DNA of 64,000 nt from Flavicella sp965243265. GTDB lineage: Bacteria > Bacteroidota > Bacteroidia > Flavobacteriales > Flavobacteriaceae. Numbering within the stretch: the stretch's first letter is position 1; each line of letters opens with the position of its first letter. Location: the NCBI GenBank assembly GCA_965243265.1, contig CBDEUL010000005.1, positions 124,001-188,000 on the forward strand, written 5' to 3'. Below the pieces are notes generated by a model that was given only the letters and a program-made list of their open reading frames with translations, was not told the origin of the DNA and made no database searches. Positions 16,870 to 25,499 of the stretch are shown here, piece after piece. The translations under genes were made by a program, and so were the position numbers.

Positions 16870-17760
16870 TTAAAACCTCCAATAGCCAAATACACCTAAA
16901 CCATAATTAAAGGTTACTTCGTGTGCTATTAGATTTTGATTTAAAGACACTTGTGAATTCACCCCTACGATAATCCTTTCCGACTCCATTTGAATTCCAA
17001 AATTGGTATTTGTCATATAACCAGAAGTCCGTTTGTCTATGATTTCAAACCTTTCTGAGGCTTCAAAATCATCATAACTCAACCCCACATAAGGGGATAT
17101 AATATAATTATTTTTTAAAGGCACACTATAAGCTACACTCGTATTAATTTGTGTTTGATTTCCGTATTTAAACTCCTCGCTATTGGTATTCTTAATAAAA
17201 TACGTTGCATTTACATTGAAAGAAAACTGGTTCCATGCATACGCATACTGCATAGGTAACAAAATATCTAAACTTCCCGTTCCTAATTGTGTTGAAGAAG
17301 TTTTATTAGATTCTGATTTCTCTAAATCAAATTTCCCTGTTGGCAACTTTAGCCCTACTCCCAATTTAAGTGTATGTGAACTATTTTTATTTAATACACT
17401 TGCCAATCCTGTAATAGAAACATCACCAACTCCTTTTATACTCACCTCTTCTTCGCTTGTATTCCTATAATTAAACCTATAAGGAACGTTTGTATTTACA
17501 AGAAATCGATCGTTTATCTGATATTGTCCTGTTACGGTAACTGTATTTATATAATCGTCTGCCTTAGGACTATCTTCTGAAATCCCCTCCTTATATTGAA
17601 AATACATATGGTTATAGGTCATCCCTATAAAATTTCCATGAATAGCATTTGTAAACACACTGTTGTTAGAAGCTCCACAACTGCATACATCACAAGCAAA
17701 AGCTTTGCTCGTAAATAGCAAAAGAAAAATTACAGTATTAATTTTCTGCAAAACGCTCAT
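16870..17760 (-). CDS. Outer-membrane transporter-like protein of the copper (MbnP/MbnH) operon
   Basis: The product has a signal peptide ending KAFA, directly followed by CDVCSCGASNNS, a cluster of three Cys at the mature N-terminus that could bind copper. The rest is a beta-barrel with strands such as YAWNQFSFNVNATYFI and ends in YGLGVFGYWRF. I prefer the ATG at 17760; the longer frame begins at 17778. Either start overlaps the end of the MbnH gene, so it is translationally coupled. Barrel proteins are often found with MbnP/MbnH pairs in this phylum. A role in copper export or uptake across the outer membrane is inferred. Confidence 0.7.
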   Translation of the reverse strand: MSVLQKINTVIFLLLFTSKAFACDVCSCGASNNSVFTNAIHGNFIGMTYNHMYFQYKEGISEDSPKADDYINTVTVTGQYQINDRFLVNTNVPYRFNYRNTSEEEVSIKGVGDVSITGLASVLNKNSSHTLKLGVGLKLPTGKFDLEKSESNKTSSTQLGTGSLDILLPMQYAYAWNQFSFNVNATYFIKNTNSEEFKYGNQTQINTSVAYSVPLKNNYIISPYVGLSYDDFEASERFEIIDKRTSGYMTNTNFGIQMESERIIVGVNSQVSLNQNLIAHEVTFNYGLGVFGYWRF

Positions 17761-18829
17761 CTGTAATAAATTTTTCATCTGTCAACGATTTTAAAAACAC
17801 CTTTAAAACTCGCTTATCTTCTTCTGTAAGAGGAATTCCCAAAGTATCTTCATTTTTTAATAAGGGGTCTAATGTTGTCATATCCTCTACCCCTGTGCTA
17901 TAATGCTCTAAAACAGCATTGATATCACTTAATCTACCATCGTGCATATAAGGGTAAGTAACCCAAATATTTCTTAAACTCGGTACTTTGAATTTATAAT
18001 AATCTTGTGAGTTTACACCATTATCCTCATCTGTAACCCTACCCCTTCCTAATTCATCTGGAAACCTAGAGTTTACACCTATACCATTATTTCTATAAGA
18101 CTGATCTGTAAACAATTCTCCTGAATGACAACTGGCACATTTTTCTCTAAAAACAACCAATCCTTTTATTTCATCTTCGGTATAAGGTGTTTCCATAGAT
18201 TCTCCTCTTACATACTTATCATATCTTGAATTAGCAGAAACCAATGCGTTCATAAATTGAGACAGGGCTTGTGTCAATGTTCTAAGGTTTATGACATGGT
18301 CTTCACTATCTTTTTTAGTAAAACTGGTATTAAAATCATCTATATAACTTGTATCTGATTTTAATTTTTCCAAAACATTTGCAATCGTTTCTTTCATTTC
18401 AACTTCAGATTCAATAGGAACCAAAGGTTGTAAATCTAGATGTCTAATAGCTCCATCCCATGTAAAATCTTCCATAAAAGCAAGATTTTGTATAGGTTGT
18501 GTATTTCTTGTTCCTAAGGCTCCGCCTACACCATCACTTAATTCATGTCCATGGTGTGTAAATGCAAATGCTTGTTCATGACAAAATCCACATGAAATAC
18601 TATTATCTACCGACAACTTAGGTTCATAGAACAAACGCTTCCCTAATTCAAATTTTTCTTGAGTAAACTCATTCGAATCAAAATCATAGGTAGGTTGTGG
18701 AAAGTTAGCTGGAACAACAAACTCTACATAAGTCCCGCCACCTACTGTATCTTCGGTATCACAAGAAAAAGTGATACTACAAAGAAACAGCAGTGGTAGT
18801 ACTTTAAAAAATGACTTTATAGACATCAT
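17738..18829 (-). CDS. Di-heme cytochrome c peroxidase family protein, MbnH-like
   Basis: The protein has two CxxCH heme motifs, SCGFCHEQAFAF and KCASCHSGELFT, about 150 residues apart, and a C-terminal MHDGR motif, as in MauG/CcpA-type enzymes. I place the start at 18829 (or 18826), just after the MbnP stop, because the longer frame lies inside mbnP. The N-terminus looks like a lipoprotein or membrane signal ending FSC. In methanotroph MbnH, such an enzyme oxidises a tryptophan of MbnP to kynurenine to build a Cu(I) site. Adjacency to an MbnP-family gene makes that role more likely than peroxide removal. Confidence 0.85.
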   Translation of the reverse strand: MMSIKSFFKVLPLLFLCSITFSCDTEDTVGGGTYVEFVVPANFPQPTYDFDSNEFTQEKFELGKRLFYEPKLSVDNSISCGFCHEQAFAFTHHGHELSDGVGGALGTRNTQPIQNLAFMEDFTWDGAIRHLDLQPLVPIESEVEMKETIANVLEKLKSDTSYIDDFNTSFTKKDSEDHVINLRTLTQALSQFMNALVSANSRYDKYVRGESMETPYTEDEIKGLVVFREKCASCHSGELFTDQSYRNNGIGVNSRFPDELGRGRVTDEDNGVNSQDYYKFKVPSLRNIWVTYPYMHDGRLSDINAVLEHYSTGVEDMTTLDPLLKNEDTLGIPLTEEDKRVLKVFLKSLTDEKFITDERFAEN

Positions 18830-18830
18830 A

Positions 18831-19769
18831 CTAATGCTGATGATCAGTATGCCCATCATTATCATTCGGATTAGAAGATCCACAACCTACTGCCTCTGGC
18901 AATTCAAAATCATCTGATGTTGGATGAATGTGTGCTATAGAAAACATAGTTGCTACATTTTCAGCTACTTTTGGAGACTTATGAGTATCTATAATAATAT
19001 TCCCTTCCGAAACATCTAATGTATGCGTACTTTTTAAAATTTTAGAAACATCTACTTTTAAATGTACCTTTGGAGACGTTTCATCGCTTACCAATATTTC
19101 TGATTCATTAGGAAACTCTAAAGTAATTACTTTACTATTATCTACTCTTGATGCTGGCTCTTCTGTTCCTACTTTAGCTGCATGAGCTCCATGGCTACCA
19201 TGACCCGTTGAAGAACTTCCATGACTTCCGTTATGAACCTTAAAAGTGTTTGCATGTTGTCCATCATAAACCCCTTCGTACGTTAAAAAACGGTACCCTA
19301 CAGTCCACGACCAATTCATACCCATTTCTTGTGCTACTTCTAACATTTCTCCTTGAGCATCTGTTCCTAACTCAAAAACCTCTTCACTTACTCCATAACG
19401 AATAGAAATTTTATTATAAGTTCCGTTCGGTACATTTGTTAGATATTTATATGCTGTTTCCTCACAAGATTGATCTACTATATGAAAGCTTTCTTGTGTA
19501 GATGCTGTATAATCTTCAGTCCCTTCTGCTCCATAAAGTACAATATCTGTAATCATGTACTTTAAAGTTGTAATATTTAAATCATTAGCATCCGCTACTG
19601 AATAATCATGGTTTAAATTAAATTCATTGTCTCCAAAAACATTTTCGAATTGAATATAAGCATCTACCTTCTTTTCTGAAACTTCCTCTATAGGGGAGTC
19701 ATCATCATTACAAGAAATTATAGATAAGAAGGCTATTCCTCCTAGGATAAAAGATTTTAAATTTTTCAT
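18831..19769 (-). CDS. MbnP family copper-binding lipoprotein with His-rich insert
   Basis: The 312-residue product is a lipoprotein (signal ending SIISC, Cys20). It has the MbnP pattern: LKYMITDIVLY at about 69-79, then SFHIVDQ, then GMNWSWTVGYRFL at 150-162, where Trp153 and Trp155 are candidates for the modified tryptophan. A His-rich insert (about 172-197, with repeated SHG and GHG) and a His-rich tail (DGHTDHQH) add likely metal ligands. In characterised systems MbnP binds copper after MbnH converts Trp to kynurenine. It is the second gene of a four-gene minus-strand operon. Confidence 0.88.
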   Translation of the reverse strand: MKNLKSFILGGIAFLSIISCNDDDSPIEEVSEKKVDAYIQFENVFGDNEFNLNHDYSVADANDLNITTLKYMITDIVLYGAEGTEDYTASTQESFHIVDQSCEETAYKYLTNVPNGTYNKISIRYGVSEEVFELGTDAQGEMLEVAQEMGMNWSWTVGYRFLTYEGVYDGQHANTFKVHNGSHGSSSTGHGSHGAHAAKVGTEEPASRVDNSKVITLEFPNESEILVSDETSPKVHLKVDVSKILKSTHTLDVSEGNIIIDTHKSPKVAENVATMFSIAHIHPTSDDFELPEAVGCGSSNPNDNDGHTDHQH

Positions 19770-19880
19770 TTTTTAATTGTTTAGTTTTAATAAAATATAT
19801 GCGCATGACTCTCCCTTCTTTTCTCAAAAGGAAAACCAAAATAAAATAGACATAGAAACATGCCTTAACGAAGGTAAAAA

Positions 19881-20264
19881 CTAAACAATGGGGGGTTTTA
19901 ACAAATCGTATTCTAAAACAGAAACATATTTGTTTTTATAAAAAAATGTGTGCTTTGAAAATTGATCTTGTGCCATCTCTAAATTAAATAGTGATTGTAC
20001 TTCAAGAAACAAAGGAGAAAATACCTCTAAGACATAACTTGTTCTATTTTCTTCATTTTCATCTGAAAGATCAGAAGTAATCGTATTTAATTCTTTTGCC
20101 AAGTGACATTTACCATTACATTCTAGCTGAGGTTTTTCTTTATTTACACAATATTTTTGAGTAATGTAATCTATATTCAATTCATAATACGCTATTTGCC
20201 CCACAAAACACAAGGGTCTTATAGCCAAAGAGAAAAGTAATATGTATGTAAATAGTAATTTCAA
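19881..20264 (-). CDS. Small Cys-containing envelope protein preceding mbnP
   Basis: The 127-residue protein has an N-terminal hydrophobic segment (about 1-25) and the motif QKYCVNKEKPQLECNGKCHL, with three Cys in twenty residues. This motif is familiar from small uncharacterised Bacteroidota proteins found near metal genes, although I know no name for them. It lies 111 bp upstream of the MbnP gene on the same strand, so it is likely in the same transcript. A copper-chaperone or sensor role at the inner membrane is possible but is inference from context only. Confidence 0.6.
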   Translation of the reverse strand: MKLLFTYILLFSLAIRPLCFVGQIAYYELNIDYITQKYCVNKEKPQLECNGKCHLAKELNTITSDLSDENEENRTSYVLEVFSPLFLEVQSLFNLEMAQDQFSKHTFFYKNKYVSVLEYDLLKPPIV

Positions 20265-20358
20265 AAACCTAAAATTTTCACAAAATTAGTTTTATTAAAA
20301 AGAATTAACAAACTAATAACTAAGTATTTTGCTATCACCTTTTTCAAAAGAACATAAA

Positions 20359-20394
20359 AAAAGCCTCTTCTAACAAATGTTAAAAGAGGCTTTT
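20359..20394 (-). terminator. Terminator following tRNA-Leu
   Basis: AAAAGCCTCTT pairs with AAGAGGCTTTT. On the minus strand the hairpin is followed by a run of T, and it starts 5 bases past the tRNA 3' end. Confidence 0.85.
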
Positions 20395-20399
20395 GAGTG

Positions 20400-20481
20400 T
20401 ACCTTGGGTGGGAATCGAACCCACACTCCCGAAAGAACTGGATTTTGAATCCAGCGCGTCTACCAATTCCGCCACCAAGGC
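20400..20481 (-). tRNA. tRNA-Leu(CAA)
   Basis: The minus strand folds into a class II tRNA. The acceptor is GCCTTGG with CCAAGGT, the D-loop GGTAGAC, and the anticodon stem CTGGA/TCCAG holds loop TTCAAAA with anticodon CAA. A variable arm follows, then T-arm GTGGG-TTCGATT-CCCAC and discriminator A. It reads UUG leucine codons. The first pair is G-U, slightly unusual. CCA is not encoded. The gap 20265-20621 holds only this tRNA, its terminator and the prs promoter. Confidence 0.96.
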
Positions 20482-20570
20482 TTTTCGCAATTGGACTGCA
20501 AATTTATAAAAAAAAACGAACTACAACCATTTTTATTTAAAAAGTATGAGGACTACCGTTAAATTATTTC

Positions 20571-20578
20571 TATTTTTG
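20571..20578 (+). promoter_or_regulatory. Bacteroidota -7 promoter box for prs
   Basis: TATTTTTG matches TAnnTTTG and lies 43 bases upstream of the prs ATG. Confidence 0.65.
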
Positions 20579-20621
20579 CACTTTCAAACAAAATAATATC
20601 TAATTATATTTTTATTACATC

Positions 20622-21563
20622 ATGTCTGACAGTCAATTAGCACCTAAAGTCTTCGCTTGTTCACAAAGTATTGTTCTAGCTGAAAGCATTGCAAAACACT
20701 ATGGTACTGAACTTGGAAAAATCAATGTTTCAAAGTTTAGCGACGGAGAATTTCAACCTGCATTCGAAGAGTCTGTTAGAGGACGTCGTGTGTTTATTGT
20801 AGGATCTACTTTTCCTAATGCAGACAATTTAATGGAAATACTATTGATTTTAGATGCTGCAAAGAGAGCTTCTGCTAGACATATTACTGCTGTAATGCCT
20901 TATTTTGGATGGGCTCGTCAAGACAGAAAAGACAAACCTCGTGTTGCTATTGGAGCAAAACTAGTTGCCAACTTATTACAAACGGCTGGTGCTACAAGAA
21001 TCATGACAATGGATTTACACGCAGATCAAATTCAAGGTTTCTTTGAAAAACCTGTAGATCACTTATTCGGTTCTACAATTTTCTTACCATATATCAATAG
21101 CTTAAAATTAGATAATATTACAATGGCATCTCCTGATATGGGAGGATCTAAAAGAGCTTATGCGTATTCTAAATACCTACAAAGTGAAGTAGTAATTTGT
21201 TACAAACAACGTTTAAAAGCGAATGTAATTGATACTATGGAGTTAATTGGTAATGTAGAAGGAAAGCATGTTATTCTTGTAGATGATATGATTGATACTG
21301 GGGGAACTCTTGTAAAAGCTGCCGATTTAATGGTAGACAAAGGTGCTTTAAGTGTACGAGCTATCATTACACACCCATTACTTTCTGGTGATGCTTATGA
21401 AAAAATTGAAAACTCTAAACTTTTAGAATTGATTGTATCTGATTCAATTCCATTAAGAAAAGAAAGTTCTAAAATAAAAGTTGTAACTTGCGCGCCTTTG
21501 TTCGCCGATATTATGCATAAAGTGCAAGACAACAAATCTATAAGCGACCAATTTATCATTTAA
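20622..21563 (+). CDS. prs: Ribose-phosphate pyrophosphokinase
   Basis: Prs makes PRPP from ribose 5-phosphate and ATP for purine, pyrimidine, histidine and tryptophan synthesis. The 313-residue protein has the flexible-loop and metal motifs expected: YFGWARQDRKDKPR, DLHADQIQGFF, and the PRPP-binding loop VLVDDMIDTGGT near the C-terminus. Length is normal. It is followed 20 bp later by rplY, with a terminator beyond it, so prs-rplY is a two-gene unit, a pairing conserved in many bacteria. Confidence 0.98.
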   Translation: MSDSQLAPKVFACSQSIVLAESIAKHYGTELGKINVSKFSDGEFQPAFEESVRGRRVFIVGSTFPNADNLMEILLILDAAKRASARHITAVMPYFGWARQDRKDKPRVAIGAKLVANLLQTAGATRIMTMDLHADQIQGFFEKPVDHLFGSTIFLPYINSLKLDNITMASPDMGGSKRAYAYSKYLQSEVVICYKQRLKANVIDTMELIGNVEGKHVILVDDMIDTGGTLVKAADLMVDKGALSVRAIITHPLLSGDAYEKIENSKLLELIVSDSIPLRKESSKIKVVTCAPLFADIMHKVQDNKSISDQFII

Positions 21564-21583
21564 ATAATTAATAAATATACATA

Positions 21584-22180
21584 ATGAAATCTATTACAAT
21601 CAACGGATCTAAAAGAGAAAGCGTAGGTAAAGCAGCGACTAAAGCCTTACGTAATGCTGGACAGGTACCTTGCGTTTTATACGGAGGAAACGAACCAGTA
21701 CATTTTTCAGCTGAAGAAAAAGCGTTTAAAAACTTGGTTTATACTCCAAACGTATATACTGCAACGATTGAATTAGGAGATGAAAAAGTAGTATCTATTT
21801 TACAAGATATTCAATTTCACCCTGTAACTGATCAAATCTTACATATCGATTTTTATCAATTGTTTGACGACAAAGAAGTTACTATGGAAATTCCTGTTAC
21901 ACTAGAAGGGAACTCTCCTGGTGTAATGATTGGAGGTGCTTTACGTTTCCCAAAACGTAAATTGAGAATCAAAGCCTTACCAGGAAACTTACCTGATACA
22001 ATTAAAGCTGATATTTCTAAATTAGAAATTGGTGACAAATTGTTTGTACGTGAAATAGAACTTGAAAACTGTACTATTTTGCACCCAGAAAACACTGTAG
22101 TTGCACAAGTAAGAATGTCTCGTGGAGCACAAGCTTCTACTGAAGAGACTGAAGAAGCAGAAGTTACTGAAGAAGCTTAA
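21584..22180 (+). CDS. rplY: 50S ribosomal protein L25 (general stress protein CTC)
   Basis: L25 binds 5S rRNA in the large subunit. The 198-residue protein is the long CTC form: an N-terminal L25 domain (about 1-95, beginning MKSITINGSKRESVGKAATK) plus a C-terminal beta domain, then an acidic tail (TEETEEAEVTEEA). It sits between prs and pth, as commonly seen. A hairpin terminator follows the stop. Confidence 0.96.
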   Translation: MKSITINGSKRESVGKAATKALRNAGQVPCVLYGGNEPVHFSAEEKAFKNLVYTPNVYTATIELGDEKVVSILQDIQFHPVTDQILHIDFYQLFDDKEVTMEIPVTLEGNSPGVMIGGALRFPKRKLRIKALPGNLPDTIKADISKLEIGDKLFVREIELENCTILHPENTVVAQVRMSRGAQASTEETEEAEVTEEA

Positions 22181-22202
22181 TCAACAAAGCTTTTTAACAT
22201 AC

Positions 22203-22242
22203 AAAAAGGTTCATTTTGAAGAAATTCGGAATGAACCTTTTT
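22203..22242 (+). terminator. Terminator after rplY
   Basis: AAAAAGGTTCATT pairs with AATGAACCTTTTT, giving a 13-bp stem and a T run, 23 bases past the rplY stop. Confidence 0.88.
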
Positions 22243-22249
22243 ATTTTAT

Positions 22250-22257
22250 TATTTTTG
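22250..22257 (+). promoter_or_regulatory. Bacteroidota -7 promoter box for pth
   Basis: TATTTTTG lies 23 bases before the pth ATG at 22281, just past the rplY terminator. This supports the shorter pth start over the longer frame reaching back to 22122. Confidence 0.65.
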
Positions 22258-22280
22258 CAGAAAATATAGCACCCTTCCTC

Positions 22281-22856
22281 ATGAAAAAATTTTTAATTGT
22301 TGGTCTTGGAAATATTGGTCAAGAATACACAAATACTCGACACAATATTGGTTTTAAAATATTAGATGAACTAGCCTCTATTGAAAACATCTCTTTTGAA
22401 ACAAGTAAACTAGGTGATACCACTAGTTTTAAATTTAAAGGAAGAACCTTTATTTTACTAAAACCTTCAACCTATATGAATTTAAGTGGAAAAGCCGTAA
22501 AATACTGGTTAGAAAAAGAAAAAATAACCCCTGAGAATTTACTCGTAATTTCGGACGATTTAAATTTAGACTTTGGAACTTTTAGATTAAAAGCTAAAGG
22601 AAGTGCTGGGGGACACAATGGTCTAAAAGACATCAACGAAAAATTAAATTCACAAAACTATCCTCGTTTTCGATTTGGGGTCAGTGCCAATTTTTCAAAA
22701 GGAAAACAATCTAACTATGTGTTAGGTGAATGGGACAAAGAGGAAAACAGATATTTACCTGAGCTATTACTTAAAAGTGCCAACTTAATTAAATCCTTTG
22801 GAACGGCTGGCATTGGAAATACAATGAACCAGTACAATGGTCCTTTAGAGAAATAA
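22281..22856 (+). CDS. pth: Peptidyl-tRNA hydrolase
   Basis: Pth frees tRNA from prematurely released peptidyl-tRNA. The 191-residue product has the family start FLIVGLGNIGQEYTNTRHN, with the catalytic His in TRHN, then KPSTYMNLSG and GSAGGHNGLK. I choose the ATG at 22281 because the conserved protein begins there and a terminator plus promoter box lie just upstream. The longer frame would overlap rplY out of frame. Confidence 0.97.
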   Translation: MKKFLIVGLGNIGQEYTNTRHNIGFKILDELASIENISFETSKLGDTTSFKFKGRTFILLKPSTYMNLSGKAVKYWLEKEKITPENLLVISDDLNLDFGTFRLKAKGSAGGHNGLKDINEKLNSQNYPRFRFGVSANFSKGKQSNYVLGEWDKEENRYLPELLLKSANLIKSFGTAGIGNTMNQYNGPLEK

Positions 22857-22925
22857 CGCAAATTTCATAAGGCAGAATTTTTGAAACTCGAACCTTTCTG
22901 TTTTTAAAGAAAACTAAATACTTTC

Positions 22926-23378
22926 TTACTCATTATCACTTGCAAACCACTCTGCATAAGAGCTTCCTGTTTCTTGTAACTTTAAAGAATGTAATTTGAT
23001 AGTTGACGGTATTTTAGCATTTATTTTTTTAGCAAAGTCTACCAACATCATTTCACTTGTTGGTTGATAATCTACTAAAATAACACTATGCCCTCGTTGC
23101 TCTAATTCTTGTGCCAACTCTATATGAGGTGTATTTCTATTAAAAACGGTAGCATGATCAAACTTATCTACAATTTCTTCTTGAACAATCAATTTTAGAT
23201 CTTTAAAATCAATCACCATTCCGTATTTCACATTACTGGTATCTGAAATAGGCACTCCAATAACGGTTACAGACAACTTATAACTATGCCCATGTACATT
23301 TCTACATTTCCCATCATAACCATACAGTGCATGTCCTGTTTCAAAATCAAATTGTTTGGTAATTCTAATTTTATCCAT
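22926..23378 (-). CDS. queD: 6-carboxytetrahydropterin synthase (QueD-type)
   Basis: QueD converts dihydroneopterin triphosphate to 6-carboxytetrahydropterin, the second step toward queuosine in tRNA. The 150-residue protein has the zinc histidines in ETGHALYG and NVHGHSYKL, the Cys in GKCRN, and DHATVFN plus PTSEMMLVDFA later. It is the last gene of a five-gene minus-strand run but also has its own promoter box ending 4 bases before its ATG. A pterin synthase of the PTPS family with another substrate is possible, but the motif set fits QueD. Confidence 0.9.
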   Translation of the reverse strand: MDKIRITKQFDFETGHALYGYDGKCRNVHGHSYKLSVTVIGVPISDTSNVKYGMVIDFKDLKLIVQEEIVDKFDHATVFNRNTPHIELAQELEQRGHSVILVDYQPTSEMMLVDFAKKINAKIPSTIKLHSLKLQETGSSYAEWFASDNE

Positions 23379-23382
23379 AAAG

Positions 23383-23390
23383 CAAATATA
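23383..23390 (-). promoter_or_regulatory. -7 promoter box immediately before queD (leaderless type)
   Basis: On the minus strand TATATTTG ends 4 bases before the queD ATG. The mRNA would then have almost no leader. It lies between the stop of the hydratase gene and the queD start. Confidence 0.55.
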
Positions 23391-23391
23391 G

Positions 23392-24147
23392 TTATTTCTT
23401 AAATTTGGATAGAGCTTCTTTTGTGAAATCTGACAAAACTAGTTTTCCACTAATTTTTGCTCGTTCAAGCAACAGTTTGTCCCAAGAAACTGTTCCCTCC
23501 CAAAAAACTTTTTTAAGCTCCTCCAAAGCTTCTGGATTATAATTTGCTATTTTTTCAGCCAATTCTTTCGATGTTTTTTCTAACTCATCAAATGTTTCAA
23601 ATACATTAGAAAACAACCCTTTTTCTTTTGCCCAATAAGCCGTTTTCCAATGCGTAGCATCTAAACTTAAAGTATAAAAAGCTGAATTTCCTATTTTTCT
23701 TTTAACAACTGGTTCAATTACAAAAGGTCCTATACCAATTGTCAACTCTGAAAGTTTAATAGATGCCATTTCTGTGGCAAAACAATAATCACAAGCTGCA
23801 GCCAACCCAACACCTCCTCCAACTGTTTTCCCCTGTACAAGTCCTATTATTATTTTAGAACATCTTCTCATAGCGTTAATTACGTTGGCAAAACCAGAAA
23901 AAAACTGCACGCCTTCTTCTAAATTTTTAACCGCAATTAATTCATCAAAAGAAGCTCCTGCACAAAAAGCTTTTGTTCCCTCACTTTTAAGAAGAATTAC
24001 CTGAACTTGAGAATTATCACTTAAATCATCAAAAGCTTTTGTCAAATCTTCTAATAAATAACTTGGCAATGAATTTCCTGCTGGATGCGAAAAACTTACA
24101 GTTGCTATTTTATTTTCTATAGATGTATATACACTTCCTAATTTCAT
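23392..24147 (-). CDS. Enoyl-CoA hydratase/isomerase family protein
   Basis: The 251-residue crotonase-fold protein has the CoA and oxyanion-hole segments GTKAFCAGASFDEL and GKTVGGGVGLAAACD. It then has IKLSELTIGIGPFVIEP, where the second conserved Glu of hydratases is not obvious, so the reaction could be isomerase, hydratase or methylglutaconyl-CoA hydratase-like. It lies 21 bp after the MATE gene and 13 bp before queD, and is probably co-transcribed with them without clear functional relation. Confidence 0.85.
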   Translation of the reverse strand: MKLGSVYTSIENKIATVSFSHPAGNSLPSYLLEDLTKAFDDLSDNSQVQVILLKSEGTKAFCAGASFDELIAVKNLEEGVQFFSGFANVINAMRRCSKIIIGLVQGKTVGGGVGLAAACDYCFATEMASIKLSELTIGIGPFVIEPVVKRKIGNSAFYTLSLDATHWKTAYWAKEKGLFSNVFETFDELEKTSKELAEKIANYNPEALEELKKVFWEGTVSWDKLLLERAKISGKLVLSDFTKEALSKFKK

Positions 24148-24168
24148 ATCTTCAAATTTAGTCGTTTT

Positions 24169-25491
24169 TCAATGAATAAGTCTTTTATAATGCCAGTACA
24201 ACACTCCTGTTCTAAAAAGCATCCAAACAGTAAATGCTATCCAAATACCCAACAGCTTTAAATCTAAATAATCTACCAATAGCAATGTTGGTAAAAACCC
24301 TACAAAAGTAGCTATAATTAATGTATTTCTTAATTTTACTGCTTCTGCCAACCCTTTAAAAACACCGTCATACACAAAAGCTACTGCATTTATAGGTTGC
24401 ATAATTAACACTAACCAAAAAACAGCATTAAATACTTCTAAAACTTCTTGATCTTTTGCAAATACTATTCCTATTTGAAAATACCCAGCAAAACAAAAAA
24501 GCATTAAAATAGAAGCTACAATGATTCCATATTTATTCAAATCTTTAACCAATTCTTCCAGTCCTAAAAATTCTTTGGCTCCTTTTAATTTTCCTGAAAC
24601 AATACTGCCTACACTTGCATACCCATCTATAAAAAAAGCAAAGAACAACCATATCTGAAAACAAATTGTTTGTGCTGCCATATACTCTTTCCCATAATTT
24701 GTTGCGTACGAATTGGCAAAATAAAGAGTAATATGCAACGCCATGGCTCTAACAAATAAATTTAAACTTAAGCCCACAAGTCTTTTTATTTCAAAGTGCA
24801 ACGGAAATATTAGCTTAAAACGAAAAGGTGTCTTTTTAAGAAAAAGAACAGCCACCAAAACAGCCATTATAATTTGCGCTATAACACTTGCCCAAGCAGC
24901 TCCTTTTACATGCATGGGTTCTACAAATCCTTCGATACCGTATACAAAAACTATATCTAACAAAATATTTACAAGTGCCCCTATAATACTTACAATCATA
25001 GGCCAAAAGGTATTTTGTAAACCCGCAAACACACCAAAAGCAGTAAACACAAATAAAGAGAAGGGCAGTCCTAAAGCCCTTATCTTATAATAATCAACAG
25101 CATACGTCAATACCAAACCACTGGCATTGTACATCTCAAATATTTGACCAGCAAAAAAAACAGTTCCAAAATAAAGCAATATGCTTAATCCTACATTTAT
25201 AAATAGTATTTGTGAGGGAAGCACAGAAATAGTCTCTAATTTTTTTTCTCCTACATATTGTGCTACAATTGCCGAAATTGCTGCTCTTGTTTGCCCTAAC
25301 ACCCAAATAATTGCTGCAATAAAAGACCCTGCTATTCCTACAGCTGCCAAGGCTGCTATTGAGTTTTCTTTAACATTCCCTACAACCGCTGTGTCTACTA
25401 TTGACAACAAAGGCTCTGAAATACCTGCAATAATAGATGGTATTGCAAGTTTATTAATTTCTTTAAAAGTTACTTTTTTAACTTTCTTCAT
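24169..25491 (-). CDS. MATE family efflux transporter
   Basis: The 440-residue membrane protein has about twelve hydrophobic segments and the MATE start LAIPSIIAGISEPLLSIVDT followed by AVVGN. It probably exports drugs or metabolites using a sodium or proton gradient (family knowledge; it looks nearest the DinF branch). It starts 8 bp after the hydrolase gene and belongs to the addB-hydrolase-MATE-hydratase-queD run. Confidence 0.93.
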   Translation of the reverse strand: MKKVKKVTFKEINKLAIPSIIAGISEPLLSIVDTAVVGNVKENSIAALAAVGIAGSFIAAIIWVLGQTRAAISAIVAQYVGEKKLETISVLPSQILFINVGLSILLYFGTVFFAGQIFEMYNASGLVLTYAVDYYKIRALGLPFSLFVFTAFGVFAGLQNTFWPMIVSIIGALVNILLDIVFVYGIEGFVEPMHVKGAAWASVIAQIIMAVLVAVLFLKKTPFRFKLIFPLHFEIKRLVGLSLNLFVRAMALHITLYFANSYATNYGKEYMAAQTICFQIWLFFAFFIDGYASVGSIVSGKLKGAKEFLGLEELVKDLNKYGIIVASILMLFCFAGYFQIGIVFAKDQEVLEVFNAVFWLVLIMQPINAVAFVYDGVFKGLAEAVKLRNTLIIATFVGFLPTLLLVDYLDLKLLGIWIAFTVWMLFRTGVLYWHYKRLIH

Positions 25492-25499
25492 ATATGAAG

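Noticed and set aside
17738..18829. Ordinary cytochrome c peroxidase for peroxide defence
   Set aside because: The two-heme family fits, but adjacency to an MbnP-family gene makes the MbnH role the better reading; kept as a minor alternative.
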